Source: Siphonodentalium dalli (Eukaryota > Mollusca > Scaphopoda > Gadilida > Siphonodentaliidae). Taken from it: a stretch of DNA of 64,000 bases. Of the stretch, positions 11,861 through 26,100 are shown one piece after another. The notes under the pieces were generated by a model. That model was not told the DNA's origin. It saw nothing but the letters and a program-made list of their open reading frames with translations, and did not search any database. Position 1 is the stretch's first letter; every line of letters starts with the position of its first letter. The stretch lies in the NCBI GenBank assembly GCA_032622095.1, contig CP136067.1, positions 192,598,052 to 192,662,051 on the forward strand, in the 5' to 3' direction. The translations under genes and the position numbers were made by a program.

Positions 11861-12282
11861 AAGGTACTCAAACTTACCAGACACTCCTAAATTACTATTT
11901 CTTTGGCTTCGGGTGTAAAACATATTGGATTCGAGTCAAGGAACCCACCCATCAAAGTTCAGAGTGATCAGATATCGATTTTTGAAGTTTGTTATTTCTC
12001 GAGATGTGTAATAATATGTGTCTCAGAAACACGTGTCAAACGGAGGGTCTCGAACAAAATTGCGGATGAAGATGGAGAACTCCAAAATCAAGTGGCAATA
12101 CGGTCAAATTTCGTGATACTTTAGTGATAATATGGCCATATGGAAATTTGATACCATAGTTGACAGCGGTTAGCATTATTTTGTTGCAATAAGTCGATTC
12201 TGATAACCAAAGCTTTTTTTGTAGAAATGTGGTTGTTGTATCTTGATGGCATGGGAACAGTCTGATCGGATTGAGTACCTTT
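11861..12282 (+). mobile_element. AAAGGTACTC-family MITE, copy a
   Basis: A family member recognised by CTCCTAAATTACTATTTCTT, GGAACCCACCCATCAAA and the right terminus TCTGATCGGATTGAGTACCT. Its left terminus has diverged. Other copies lie at 31463-31922, 34187-34619, 56990-57348, 58191-58677 and 58678-59130. An open frame of 73 aa across it is an artefact. Confidence 0.8.
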
Positions 12283-12638
12283 ATATCACAAAGTATGTTC
12301 AGAAAGGATGCCCAGCTTACTCTACATGCAAATCAGTCTTCAGTCGGTTCTATACTAAATGGATTCTCCCATCAAGTCAAAAAAGTGTGTACATCGGAAT
12401 GGTCTATTATTGATTCGGAGGGATGTACATGTGATATAAGCAGACGACATGTCACCTATTGTCGTCACAACCAATTTATAGAACAATGTCCACATCCAAT
12501 TTACAACAATGTCCAACTAAAATTGATTCTTTGTCAACTCACTTTATACATGACTATGTAGTTACTGATGTGAATGGTTCATCAACCCTTTGAATTGGAA
12601 TGTGTTTTTTTTTATTTTGGAGCGGCGTTAGGGATAAT
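12283..12638. other. No gene recognised
   Basis: AT-rich sequence. A 96-aa frame that begins inside the preceding MITE has no domain. Confidence 0.35.
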
Positions 12639-12674
12639 CTGGGACTAATATAATATATTCTATATTAGTCCCAG
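12639..12674. repeat. Short perfect hairpin
   Basis: Arms CTGGGACTAATATA (12639-12652) and TATATTAGTCCCAG (12661-12674) with an 8-nt loop. Confidence 0.8.
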
Positions 12675-12686
12675 GGGTAATATAAC

Positions 12687-13009
12687 TGGTACAAAACCAA
12701 GCTCCATGCAGAGTTCAGTCCCCTGCTACGCAGGACTTACCACTGCCAGCGCATATGCACATAATCACTCGTTGTTTTATTTGAGACTTGTGTAGGTTAC
12801 AATTCAATGAATTCATTCTGCATTATTCTGAGAAACTGAACTGTCCGAATCATTTGAAAATTGCCGACATCAAGTCAAAATGAATTGTAACATACAAAAC
12901 ACTTCAAAGAAAAATGTTAGATTTTATTAAGAAAACACACAATCCGGCAGCGATCATACAAAGCGTATAGCGAGTGGACTGAACTCTGTTTTACACCTTG
13001 GTACAAAAC
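12687..13009. mobile_element. Possible small inverted-repeat element
   Basis: Inverted arms CAGAGTTCAGTCC (12709) and GGACTGAACTCTG (ending 12988) are enclosed by direct repeats TGGTACAAAAC at 12687-12697 and 12999-13009. An internal stretch (ATTCTGCATTATTCTG) recurs near 56895-56915, showing it is repetitive. Confidence 0.45.
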
Positions 13010-13164
13010 ATGGGATTCATTTCGGGGCTATTCAGCTAATGCAATCAACACGCAACCTATTGGTAATGTGGAACTGATTAAATAAGCACCAAGTAATGTC
13101 ACTTGTCGTCGAATGTCTAAGAAAATCAGCAACCGAAGAACAGCATTCAAAGTTAGATTTGAAT

Positions 13165-13221
13165 ATACTACATTGCTAAATGAAAACATGGAAAATGTTA
13201 AACAAACCACCCCCACCCCCA

Positions 13222-13252
<31 letters not shown>

Positions 13253-13565
13253 ACACACAATTACGAACAATGTATTTCTCTTTCAAACTTCATTTTGACC
13301 AAAATTGTGTTTAACGGTGGCAAGAAATGAACTTAGGATCGAAATCTTATTTAAAAATAATATATTGATAACAATAAATCTGTCCAATTGCTAAATCAAA
13401 ACATGGAAAATTTTAAACAAATCATCCATAATTACGAACAATGTATTTCTCTTTCAAACTTCGTTTTGACCAAAATTGTGTTTAATTGTGGCAAGAAATG
13501 AATTTAGGATCGATATCTTATATGAAAATAATATATTGATAACAATATATCTGTCCAATTGCTAA
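13165..13565. repeat. Tandem duplication (about 170-215 bp unit) with poly-C/(CA)n
   Basis: TTGCTAAAT.AAAACATGGAA starts copies at 13173 and 13388. Both continue through TTACGAACAATGTATTTCTC and AATATATTGATAACAATA. Copy 1 is longer because of a C-run plus (CA)n tract at 13207-13260. Confidence 0.8.
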
Positions 13566-13717
13566 CATTTGAAACATTTCAAACATGGTGAAATATTTTC
13601 GGAATAGATGATCATGTGCTGATGAATCTGTTATGTTGCAGCATAGGATAGATCGGTCCATGGTTATAGGCTGAGTACGATGATATTCCTCTGGCTGCAT
13701 CGTTATGTCTCTCTGCT

Positions 13718-14116
13718 AAGGGTACGTTCATACGCTGGCAAGTTTGTACGGTATATTTTTGCAGGCATTTCGTCGTAGAAATTAACATGGTGCCAGAATA
13801 TGAACGGAAACGTGCACATAACATGCTTTCATAAGTAACATTTATTTAGTTACACTTGTAACAGTGCTACTGGAATTTGCCTTCAAATACCCGTATGATT
13901 TATATTTGCGAGATAATTGCATGCTATTTACAGGCAAATTCCGGTAGCATCGTTACTAGTAGAACTACAGAGATTTTACTTCGCAAGTAGTAAGCTGTGG
14001 CATAGATGCACTTTATGTGCTTGTTTCCGTTCATATTGTGGCACCATGTCGTTTTCTATGACGAAATGCCTGCAAACCATACCGTGCAAACTTTCCAGTG
14101 TGTGAACGTACCCTAA
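13718..14116. mobile_element. MITE with long inverted repeats beside the stop codon
   Basis: The left arm TAAGGGTACGTTCATACGCT and the right arm (complement of AGTGTGTGAACGTACCCTAA) enclose two halves that keep pairing: GCAGGCATTTCGTC with GACGAAATGCCTGC, and GGTGCCAGAATATGAACGGA with its counterpart. The AGGGTACGTTCACAC terminus is typical of hAT-like MITEs (inference). It begins 7 bp beyond the stop codon of the minus-strand gene, so the 3' UTR must run into it. A candidate minus-strand AATAAA lies at 13841-13846. Confidence 0.7.
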
Positions 14117-14122
14117 TTATAA

Positions 14123-14172
14123 TTACTTGACGTATATCGCGAAGACATCAGCATATCCTCCACTCGACGGAA
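14123..14172 (-). CDS. Terminal coding exon of the spliced gene
   Basis: A strong acceptor (TTGTTGTTCAATTTTACAG, pyrimidine-rich) precedes an exon reading PSSGGYADVFAIYVK and a TAA at 14123-14125. Two leading bases complete a codon begun by the previous exon (ACC G + TT). The ADVFAIYVK ending matches the usual C-terminal beta strand of this domain family. The stop is followed after 7 bp by the MITE at 13718-14116. Confidence 0.75.
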
Positions 14173-17100
14173 CTGTAAAATTGAACAACAAAAAAGATAA
14201 AAATACACCAGTCTACATTGCTAGGACTACATCTACCGCAAACACATGACCGGTAACTCTGGGGATTAGGGGGTGATCAATCCAGGTAATGCATCCGTCT
14301 GGCAAATACATTGTAACTTTGGTCACACTTAACAGTTTATTACAATTGATGCCAATGAATTTTTCCCGACATAATTATATATATAGCATAACAGTAACCC
14401 GTACACCAAAGTGCCCAAACAAAGACAAGTATATAATACACATCAAATTATATATAGCAGCCCATTATGATGCAGTAACTTTGCTCCATCTGTGTTGTCT
14501 AGTTCTAATTGTTTTCCTGGACAGGCTTGTTAAATTGTTTTATGAGATTCTTACTGCCATATACACCACTGATTCGGTGCAAATTGCATGCAGGGATCCC
14601 CATTGTGAATTATTCTCTGGTGAAATAATCGGTAATTACGGGCAGGTTTCCATATCTGCTAGTTACTTTCTTTGACATTGAGGAGGAATGTTAAGACGAT
14701 CAAGCGTACGAAATATCTACAAGTACGGCCATGTAGAAGTCTCTGGTGTAGCTCCATGAATTCCGTTCACAGTTCCCAGTTCCCAGTTCCCAATTCCCTA
14801 TTCGCTGGGTGACACCGACCGAAAATGTAAGGATTCCCGGGTGGCCGCCATGGTTCTGGTCACGTAAATGATAAATGAAATATCATCTGAGAATAGGGAA
14901 CTGGGAACGGAATTGACGGAGCTCTGCCGTTATAAACCCAACCCTGGTCAAGTGGTCCTGCTAATGAGCTATGATCCAGTTGGGTTCGATATTTAGCCAC
15001 CGATTCAAATATTTGTAGTTCCCAGTTCCTTCTTCAGCCTCCGATTCAAAAACTGATGTTGCCAACCTCCCGATTGTGAGATATCTATGCCACTTGTGGC
15101 CACTTTTGGGGTGTTTTCCTCCATAGCCACACTAGAGACAAATCACTGTCAAAAAAGTTCCCGGCTAATCCATTACACACAGCAAGTTACGGGCCCTCAA
15201 AGTTCCCATTTTGAGCCAGGGCTTGACCATTTCCTAATCCAGTCACCCAATTTCGAGGCAGGTGGGGTCACTTCCAACACTTCAGGTCAAAATACATATG
15301 CCAGGACAACAGATACTCACTGCTTAACAGTTTATGTTAATAAACTGCGTTTCTTTCAATTCATGATTTTGCATATTATTATACTTCCATGGTGAAACCA
15401 AGGAAGTATATTGTTTTTCTTTTGGGGCCGTTTTCCGTTTAATTGGAAATACTCGGAAACTAATGGCAGTAGGAACGCGAAATCTCTAGCGAATGTATGC
15501 ATCTGAGGGCTACTGAAATGAAGGTATCCCGATGTCGGCCCCAAGATTTCTTCACGGAGTTATCTCCCATTTACTATTATTTTTCTCTATTATTGTAATT
15601 AACCAATTGTCAACGCATTTTCCCCGTGGAGTTATCTTCCTTTATCTAAAAAATAATAATTATATTAACTCGGATATTATATGGAGCAGAGCATCGAATA
15701 TTGGAGCGTATGTGCACCTAGATATGCCCTGCTGGCCACGGGCATCGAAATTTGCGTCCACGTTTCTCCTGTAAAGTTACCACCCATAAATTGGCACATC
15801 TCAAATTGATTGTACTCAGCTGTTCTTCCATATCATTACAGATAACTGCATTTGGTTTTCACAGTCATGTTGGTCGTTGTCAGTTCAGTTCGAAAACGAA
15901 AACTGGACAGGGTCGGTATTGTATGTTTACATTGGGTGGTGGAGCAAAATTTTCCAAAAACAAAATGAAGTTGATCTTACAAAAAAACTGATTTTTGAAA
16001 TCCGATTAGAAACACCAGTTGTGGGTTCTGGATATTCGCGTTTTGGGTTGATCTGCTTGCGACCGCAACTCATCTGAAATTGTTGGCCATTGAAGGTCGT
16101 GCGACACGCCGACTTGACTGGAATAAAAATTGCAAGCAGTGCATCAACTTTTGCAAGCATCCGTTCAGTTTTGTGGGTCTGGGGAACGGTGGTCAGTGGA
16201 ACCAAATTTTGTTTCATCTTCGAATCGGATGAAACTTTGAATATAACATTGACAGCATCAGCCGACAGAGAAACTGAAATAATTTCGAAAATCCTTTGGG
16301 AAATGCACGGGTTACGTCCCTTCAAAGTTACTATTATGGATCAAACTGCTTGCGACCACAACTCCTCTGATGCTGTCAGACATTAGAGGTCGTGTCATAC
16401 GTCGATGGGACCGGAATAAAGAGCGCAAGTAGTGTGTGCCAAAATTGGCCAGGGTCGGTTCAGTATTGTTGGTCTGGGGAGGGGGTGGTCCTTGGTACGA
16501 AATTTGTTTTTGTCTCCAAATCAAATGGAACTTGGAATATGATATATCCAACATCATGTGATCAAGAATCTTAGTTCGGTTCATTGAGTCTTCAAATTTT
16601 TCGTGGTGATTTTGTAATCCATGTTTTTTGAACCTGCAGATTTTGGAAATCCATATTTTCTTTTTTACGACGCCCCCTGGTGGCCATCTTATCAAAATGG
16701 CCGCCAAAAATAATATTAACCTGGTTTTCCGTTGTTTGGAACTATCCTATGGGCATATATTATCCAATAAATGTTACTTATCAATTGAAAACGTATCAAT
16801 GATTGAGTTTGGTCGGAATTTTATCAGTTTTACCTTACAGGCAGCTCAAAAATGTTGAAACATCCCTAAAAATGCTGATTTTGTCCGCAAATACACCAGC
16901 CAAGCATCACAACACTTGGGATGATATATCTAATCCATAGGCCATACTATAGTTGTCCAGTTAACATGCTACCACGATAGCCGTATATAGCAGAATCAAT
17001 TAAAATTCCATTGTCTCTGACCCTTTGTTTTCAGTTGGCGATCACGCCTTCTATGAATATTGGATAAGATCCATCAGGACAATGATGTACATGTCACGGT

Positions 17101-20100
17101 TGACAAACTAACAAGATATGGTCTTATGAAGGTATACCGTTTAATCGAACCGATGTTTATAATAAAATCGAAAATAATTATAGTAACAAATTTCAGCTAT
17201 CGATGTAATGACATACATAAAAACGTAACGTAAAATTAAACCCACGTGGACGTCTCCCTTTTGTTGTCGCTTGAGCATTGTCTCTACGAATCGTAATTTT
17301 GCTAGTCATTAGCTCAAACACTCCTGGTTAAGTGGTCCTGCTATTATGCTGATCGTTGCTTGTGAATTAATTCTATGTTGATAGAGCAAAGTGATGCTGT
17401 TTTGAAAATGTACTGTTATTTTATCTAAATTGCAATTTTCTTGACTTGTGGCTAATCTGAACGAATTGAGAAAAGCATGGTTATAAAACAATTTAAAAAC
17501 GTAGATACTGTAAGATATTTCAAGGAAATTGGTGGTTTGAAAGTACAGATTATGCTCGTTATTATTACATCGCGGTCCGGTTCCAGTGTTCAACATAGGT
17601 CGGTAAATACGCTAAAATTCTTATGTGACCTGTTATTCTACAGAAAGACTAATTCAAGTGATCAAATTCAGAAAGTTGGGAACGGCTGGAACAATAAAGA
17701 ACATTTCTTGTTAGCCTATTCCCGAGGTGGTGAAGTAAAAACAAACTATTGTTTCACTGCGATGCGAACATTGAAAACGGCTGGAAAATAGCTGTGACAT
17801 TGACAAGTATTTTTCAGAGCATATGGAGCCGTTATATCAATATATCGTGTAATTATCGACATATCTTAATCTTTCTTCCAAAATTGCGAAAATAAGAAGT
17901 TTGAATAAGCCATGTCCCTTGAAATAATGACTATTGTGGTTATCAAAAACTGGCTATTCCTCTCGCTTTTGCAAACGCATGATCAGCCATGATTAAATTT
18001 ATTTTAAATATTTAAAATACACATGTTTTTTTTATTTTTCATGCACACGCTATCGTTTTCTCAAATCGGATTAGCCAAACACAGAAAAATAACATATAAA
18101 TATGAATATATCTTATTTAACAACATCAGTATTACCCTACCAGCATCATAGCAAAGCAAAACCCACCATCCTCATAGCAAATTAGCAGGAATACTTAACA
18201 ATGGCGGAAAGAGCGTGTTGTTGTCTTACAGTCGGCGATCAGTCGACAAATTAATCATCCAACGACATCAAAAAGGAAGAATTACCCTGAATTTAATTCC
18301 AAATTTTGCGAAAATTGTCAGCCGTGGACGTGATAGGAGATTGAGATAGTTTAATCCAGCGAAACATTAATCAAATGTTGGACATTTCACAATCGGGAAT
18401 TTGGCAACCATTTAGGTCGGTTTTTGAATCGGAGGCTGAATAAGGAACTGTGAACTAAAACGATTCGAATCAGAGGCTGAATATCTAACTGGGAAAAAAA
18501 TTGATGAACCTAGTGGTACGATAATCTGAACATATACAGGAAATAGATTTTGCATATCAAACATTCAAAACATATCTGTTGCGAAATATTTTTAATACTG
18601 GTTGTATAGTTGTTGAAAATTGACTATAATCAAGTTGGTTATTCATGTCGTTTTAGAAACACCAGCGCAGGTATTATTAAATTAAATATATATATATATG
18701 TTCTTGAATGTTTCATACCCACACTGTTCTTTTCTCAAATCGCTCGGATTAGCAAAACACCGCGAACATGACAACTAGAAAAAATAACGGTACTTTATCA
18801 GTTTGCCCTATACCCACATCATAGCAATTCAGCAGGACCACCAGCATCATATCATATTAGCAGGACCACTTGACCAGGGATGAAACCACATGGAATATTT
18901 ACAGGATCTACAACTCATCCCCAGCTTATAGCGGAATTTACAAAACGTGTTCAGCAAATTAGGTCTGGACCGAACATTTACTGTATGAGTTTTGTAAATT
19001 CCGCTATAAGCTGGGGATGAGTTGTATATATTCTATTTATTACTAGATCCAAAACCAAGATAAGACATCATAAAAACAACAAATGGGACGTGAAACTAAC
19101 GTCGGCTTCTATAACGTCTGTTCCTGTACGTACCTATGCATTGTTTACCGCGTAAAGATATAGTCCCAGATAAATAAAGACACTTATTTAATTGAGTATA
19201 TTTAATGAAATAACTTTTCAATCTCTTCATTCATTAGAGTTTGTTCGAAAAAATAATGGAAGCCATAGTATTTTGAGACGTAGCGTACAGACGACAAAGC
19301 GGAAGTCAAAGGTCACCTGGCACTATTTCCTGTTATGCAACGAATGTTGCATATCACTATTTATATAATGGCTTGTTGAATGAAATAAGGTTGGATCATG
19401 TAATGAATATTTATAACACATCGATGGACAATGAATGTATACAACATTCAACTTGATACCCCCTCTGTTGTGTATTAGTCACCGCAACATTAATTCATTT
19501 TAACCGAAACTCATCACTGATTGAAATGTTTTATCGGGTTTATTGGGTGTGTTATACATATACTACAAGAATGGCGTCCGTTTTATAATCGAAATAATTA
19601 CTGCGCGTGTCTGGGAGCTAGTGATATTTATTTTGCTTACAACACGGACGCTATGCTTATGACATATATATATATACTCGGTCTTTCTCTTTTATTCCCA
19701 AATAGATATACATCTGAGAAGGTTAATATTATCAATCATGACCTGGGATGTGTGATGGAAAACTCTCACCAGAGGGGGCCAGATATTTGGACCGGTCAAG
19801 AGGCTTGACGAGTGTCCGCACCAAATATCTGGCCCCGAGGGTGAACTTTGTCCATGCCCACATCCCAGGTCATGATGGATCATTTTTCTCCCAGCCAATG
19901 AGCCTCGTTCTGATTTTGTTTATTTTATATCATTCTTTGGCACATTCCTGTATATATAGGTTCGTAACGGTGGGTCTGAGGCTAAAATTTGATGCGATAT
20001 TCGTGATTATCGTGGATGATTTCGGTATATATTACCAAGGTATATAATTATACTGTAAAAGCAAATGGCATTACCCGAATACCCGCGCGCGCAGAGTTAA

Positions 20101-23100
20101 TACACTTGAGTGAAATCGACATGGCTAATGAAAACGACATGGTTACGTCACTTCGTTGCACATGGCAAGATATTCCGAGAAACAACATATTGATATGAAT
20201 TCTTACAACTAGACTAATTGTATTTGTCATAGGAAATGTCCCTATCGATACCATCAGCAAATGGAACATGTTTATATGACAGAAACAATCATGTTAGTTT
20301 GACGATTTCGACAATTTATTGCAACGATGACAATTTTTCGAATGTGGAACTATTTCGTCCGTCATTTGTGAAGCGGCTATTGTTTATGTGTTACGAAATG
20401 TAAAAGTAATACTAGTTTCGCTTTGGGGCCTTCCATTTGGTTGAGACAATAGTCACGTTTTCTGTGAGATCGGAAAATCTCACTGGTCCGCTATCTCACA
20501 TGGGCTGTGTAGTGTTGGGGAAAATCTGTATCCTTTCCCCGCTTGTTCTTGTTTGAGTGACGACTTTGTGTTTAGCATGGCAAGCTCGACTGCATGGTGT
20601 AAGGTACAAAAACAGAACTCACCGGTTTCGAACTGGCCGACAGTATTGAGAGTCGAGTACATGAATAGTGGTGGATTGTGTGCATTGTCGTAGCTGCAAT
20701 CGGATGTCCCCTGGCTGACGAGGATGTACATCTGGTCATTAGGGCAACCACTATTTGCCGTATAAATGATGAAATATCTTCTGTTAATGGAAAATGTATT
20801 TTATTACACACTTATAGTCGTGATTTATAAGGATTTCTTGGTGAATTAAAAGTGATAATGTCACACCTGTGAATTACGTCACCGGTGAGAGCACGCGATT
20901 TTTGACAGTTCCGGAACTATTTTTATTTTCACTTTCTACGGCTCAAACATGCATGCTTAAAGTTGAACAGAAATGAACTGTCAACGATGGTGCAGAAAGC
21001 AGTTAATAAACCGGTAAAATGAAGAAGAATCTTACCTATTATCGACTCCGATGATCCGGACGATGTCATATTCCAGTCAAATGAACTATAAAAAATTCCA
21101 TGTGAACAATTAATTTATCCAGTTCCGAGCTGAATTTCCACGTGTTGCTATTCGAGTGTTTGTTTACCGCGATGATTAAAATATCGTCACTTCGAAACTT
21201 AGATTTCTACTTTTAGCACGATTTCCAAACATTTCCTGTATGAACCAACATTATTTACACACACCATCAGAATCTTCACAATAAGAAAAAAGTTTCAAAT
21301 TTGGTTCTAAGAAAAAAGTTTCAAATTTGGTTCCTCGCAGAACCTGATACCAACTGAGAACCTGGCTGATTTGTTGCACGCTTCTTTTATTCCATCTGGA
21401 ACAAAATCCTAAGTTTGGTTCTTAGAACTCACCGAATTCAAGGTCTGTGTGGGACAACAATCTACCTTAAATAGTGTGTCTGTCATTTGCATAATGAGGT
21501 CCCCATAGGGTGAATTTAGTGATGCTACCCCCGCATAGCGGGCTAGCATCACCAAATTCACCCTCTGGGAACCTCATTCTGCTGAGGTGTAAGCAGAATG
21601 TGGTCCCCAGAGGGTGAATTTGGTGACGCTAGCCCGCTATGCGGGGTAGCATCACTAAATTCACCCTCTGGGGATCTCATTCTGCAATTTAACAAACTGT
21701 CCACGTTGGGGTTAACATGTCGTGTACTCGGATACAGATAATCGGAGGACAAAAACAGTTCGGAGCAGGAAAACTAGTGGATATCACTCAAAATAATCCC
21801 ATGTTTTAACACAAAACACTGTTTTTGACAACATGAGTTGATTTTACATCGATTTAGCAATGACTATTCTCTGAATTTGTTTTTGGTGTTGATACTTAGC
21901 ATATTTAATATTCATGCGATTGGAGTATTTACATAAAATATACGCGAACAATCGACAAAAACCTGTGTTTAATCCATTTATTAATGGAATGGGTTGGTAT
22001 GTTGTCGAAGGGTCAGGCGGCTTAATGTATGACAAAATATCATGGATATGGTTCTAGTAAATAAACAATTACAAAACGTATGGAGCTCCAAATACATATC
22101 TAAAGTGTTAACTTTTATTATCAGTTTAATACCTACATATATATGTTTGAATATGACTTATATATAATGGTGATGACTGACATGTTAGTCCTACTGTTTC
22201 TATGATTATAATTAACAATTTTTTGATATGCAGACGGAGAGATGTTCCTAGGGCTAATGTGAAAAATACCATATTTAACTTTGAGCGAAATCAAGCAAGA
22301 AATAGATGTCGTGTAAAATTAAGGATGATATGGAAAATGCATAAACATATGTATAAATATAACTCTGACCTCACGACAGTATACATAATACGCCATGTTT
22401 TTCTGTGTTTTTTTTATCGTCTCCAATGAGGTGTGAATAAACCGGTTCCTCAATGCTTTAGAACGACTTGCACGTGCGCTGAGAACACCTCTCCCCTCTC
22501 TGTTGCGAACTGCGCATGTACCATATATATACGCCGGCCCGTCCTTCCCGTTGTAAAGGCTAATGTATAGTTTAATTGTAATGGATATTGGGGTGGGTCG
22601 GGTCGGTGGCTTCATGTATGCTCGAATACCACAGTATAAGTAGTGAAATGGGTTAATAAATAAAGCATTTCACGACACAATTCAAGTGTTATTAGCCCAT
22701 TTAATGTAACATATGTGAGGAAAATTAACACACCCACAACTTATTGAAATATAATTTGCTCCAGAAATCGCGAACTCTTCATGAATCGCCACAAAACAAA
22801 TCGATCACTTGATACATGCCATATTATATACCATTTGAAAGAGTAAGCTCCAAAACATTGTATTATCAATTTATCCGGTGTAATAAACTGTGAACATGTT
22901 GTTTTTGTTGAGTTACCGACGTGTTTTTGTCATCTAGATTGCAAAAAGTGTATTATTTCCAATGGAGGGCAAATAACTCTATATATTAAAGATAGAGTTA
23001 TTCCACTTCCATTGAAAATACATCCTTAGTTTGAATTCTGTTGCATTCTGGGAGCCAAAACGGGGGATATCTTTCTATGATTTCAGCTGTTTTATATTTC

Positions 23101-26100
23101 TCTCTGGGCATCTTCTCTGACATAGATGTTTCAAATGGTGATGAATTATAGTATTTTTATAATATTTTATATCATAGATTGTTATTAAAACCGTATATAT
23201 CAGGCCATTATAAAAAAAATAATCGGTGACTCAAAAATTAAGTGGGCCTTTAATTTGGTTCTTTATTTTTGTTCTTCGTTTGGGTCTCACACTGGGACAA
23301 ACATGGGAACCAATTTTATCTGGGTGTATGCAATCTATTATCAAAGAAACTTGGAACTTCAAAATAGTCGCCCCACTTATTTTGCCCAACCATGTGCTAT
23401 ATATCTATCATAAAAAATACTTCAAATAATACTGTTTATTTATTAGATATCAACATATTGCATTTTGCCTATAATCGGTCTCGAAGTAATGGCGAGTGGT
23501 GCATGTCATTTAAAACTGTGTATTTCAACGGAGTTACATGTACGCTGAACATCGCGAATATCTATATAAACTATAAGATGCGCACAAAATGAAAAATCAT
23601 CAATATTATTTTATATGCAAATTGTACAGGTGATTTCGATTATTTTCTACCCGTTGTCGATTCACATCTAAATTTATCATCAATGAAGTGACCTCGGAAT
23701 GTTTAGTAATGCTATTACAACTATTAGTGTAGTGTAGCGCATGGACGAACAATATTGGTTGATACCTTTGACATCGAATGTTATCGATATTCATTTCTGA
23801 AATGCACCGTTTTTACCTTATAATAGAACGTTAGTGGTGCGAATAGTTCAAGTCACTACGAATCGGGCAACTGGTGCAATTACATGGGACAAAGATATAT
23901 ATATAATGCGCGAAATATGACAACAACGGTTACTGTGCGCACTGAAAATCTCGTTGACTACTAACTTTTCAATTCCACGCACCGGAACAAGTCCGTAATA
24001 TGTATTTAAAGGCACGGACGGCGTTCGTTGCAGAAATATTCATATTTGTTCAAATCGCCATCAACAGAAGGAATATTAAAATAAAAATAGTTTTGTTCAT
24101 ATGCCAAACATAATCAGCGCGTAAATTGTATATTGTCGTCAAGACGTATGGTGGTGTACGTATAAACAAGAGGCTGGTCGTTTTACAGAAGTGTTGCTTC
24201 TGTTTACAAAACACAACGCAATTCTATTGGTTAATCACACACACATGATATAAACGCTCTTTATTATTTCCATAACAGTAACAAATAACGCTCTTTATGT
24301 TTACCATATTCGGATCTAAACAAAAGCTAGGAAAAGTAACATTTTTTGCTTTTGTTTACATAACAAAGGAAAGCAGTTGACGATAACATATTGTTTATAC
24401 CATATTTCTGATTGGTATAAGAACAAAGTCTGTCTATATTTTACCATTCTTTCTGTTTATGACGGTTTTTGATGGAGATGAATATTTTAACAGCATACCC
24501 ATCGCGAACGCCACCCGTATCTTTAAATAAAACACGCTCCACGCACTAAATAACACGGTGGCAGATCTGCCCCATCATGAATTTGCTATTACCCTTTCCC
24601 CGTTAGGGGGCAGATTGCCCTCCTGATGGGACAATTAAATTGCCCCCCATAAAAGAGGTAGATAATTGCCAAAGTTTGGGGGAATGTTGACACTTCTTAT
24701 GGTAAATACTAACCATGGCAGGTGGAAATTTTAACTACGTATAGGGGCAATTTTAACATATGGGATAAATTTTGGTGGACATTTTACCATCTGCAGGGGC
24801 AGATATTTGTCAAATGTTGTCATTCCCTGTCATTCATTTTCTTCGTGTTAAATGTCTGTAAATACTAATTATCCTTGTATTGTGTTCTTTTTCATTACCT
24901 GTAAGCTCTCTGTATTACGGAGGAAATAAAGGTATATATATATTGGAACGATTGTTATGTAAACAGAACTGTTACAGTGATTTGTCACAAACATTGATAA
25001 TCACGAAATAAGTTTGAATATTTTAGTCGAGATATTATTAGATTATTTCTCAATGCTTTGACCTTTTCCAATGAATATTATCTTATTGGACTAATTAGAC
25101 GGTGATCAGAAATGCCACTCTGACTACAATGGTAACTTTTTACATAACAATGGTTTTGTGAAGTGAAATTTTGTCATTGGAGAGTTATTACTAATGAAAA
25201 TTAGAACTTTGTAGATATATAGTGCATTGTGAAAAATCTTACTGCGAACGATTATCCGTGAATTACTGTAATTATAATCGTCATTATATTTGGAAATCAA
25301 ATTATCAATGTTTCGCCCACGTGAATTTACAACTACGACCAGGGTCACTGTGTAGGAACTGTTACATCGGAAGTCGTTCTATCGCCGGTATTGTGATGGT
25401 TCTTGCCTGATTTGTTACGGTTCCTGATGATTGAAAATAATCATTTTTGTGACAAAATGACGCATAATTTTGATATCTTCAATATATTATACTTTCCCGA
25501 ATGAACAGAGGCTGCAGAAGTGACGTGGTATCAAAACCACAATTAACTCGGTATCAGCGAGTTAACGCGTAAATATCAACATGTTATAACTGAAAATCAA
25601 GCCACGTGGACGCAATTTCTTTTTGGTTTTCGTGGCGTATAAAATATGAAACGCATTCTGAAGACAAGCACTGACTATACAGTATACCCGTGTTATTCTT
25701 CTGTAAAATAGCTGAGAAAGTATCCCGATAGGGGTTGATAATTGGGAGCTGTGGCCTCGTAATCAACATGGGTGCGTGTTACGGTTCTATTTCAAACCAA
25801 TTATGGCTGTGACGGTTCTGTACATGAGATTTATTCGAACGATTTCTGCACTTTGGTTCGAAAATCGTCTTGTGTATCTGACATTTTAAACCAGATAATG
25901 ACTGTAGCTTATGTAATTTGCATAATAGAACAGGCATATTAAGAAATAACACAATATATACCTAATACGGGAGATTAAGTGACATTAATAGGCAGACATA
26001 AAATATTGAAAGTCCCGATGAGTATAGTATCATAATCATGCCCGCCTATATAAATGACCAATGGTAAATCTACTCTCAGGAGAATATGAGATGTTATATT

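Noticed and set aside
15927-16325. 132-aa minus-strand ORF
   Set aside because: Lies on the opposite strand of the diverged 290-bp repeat and has no domain.
21036-21069. ATG plus 11 codons ending in GGTAAG (MTSSGSSESII), a possible first exon
   Set aside because: The outgoing phase 1 does not match the exon at 20623-20780, which needs two bases; no other partner was found.
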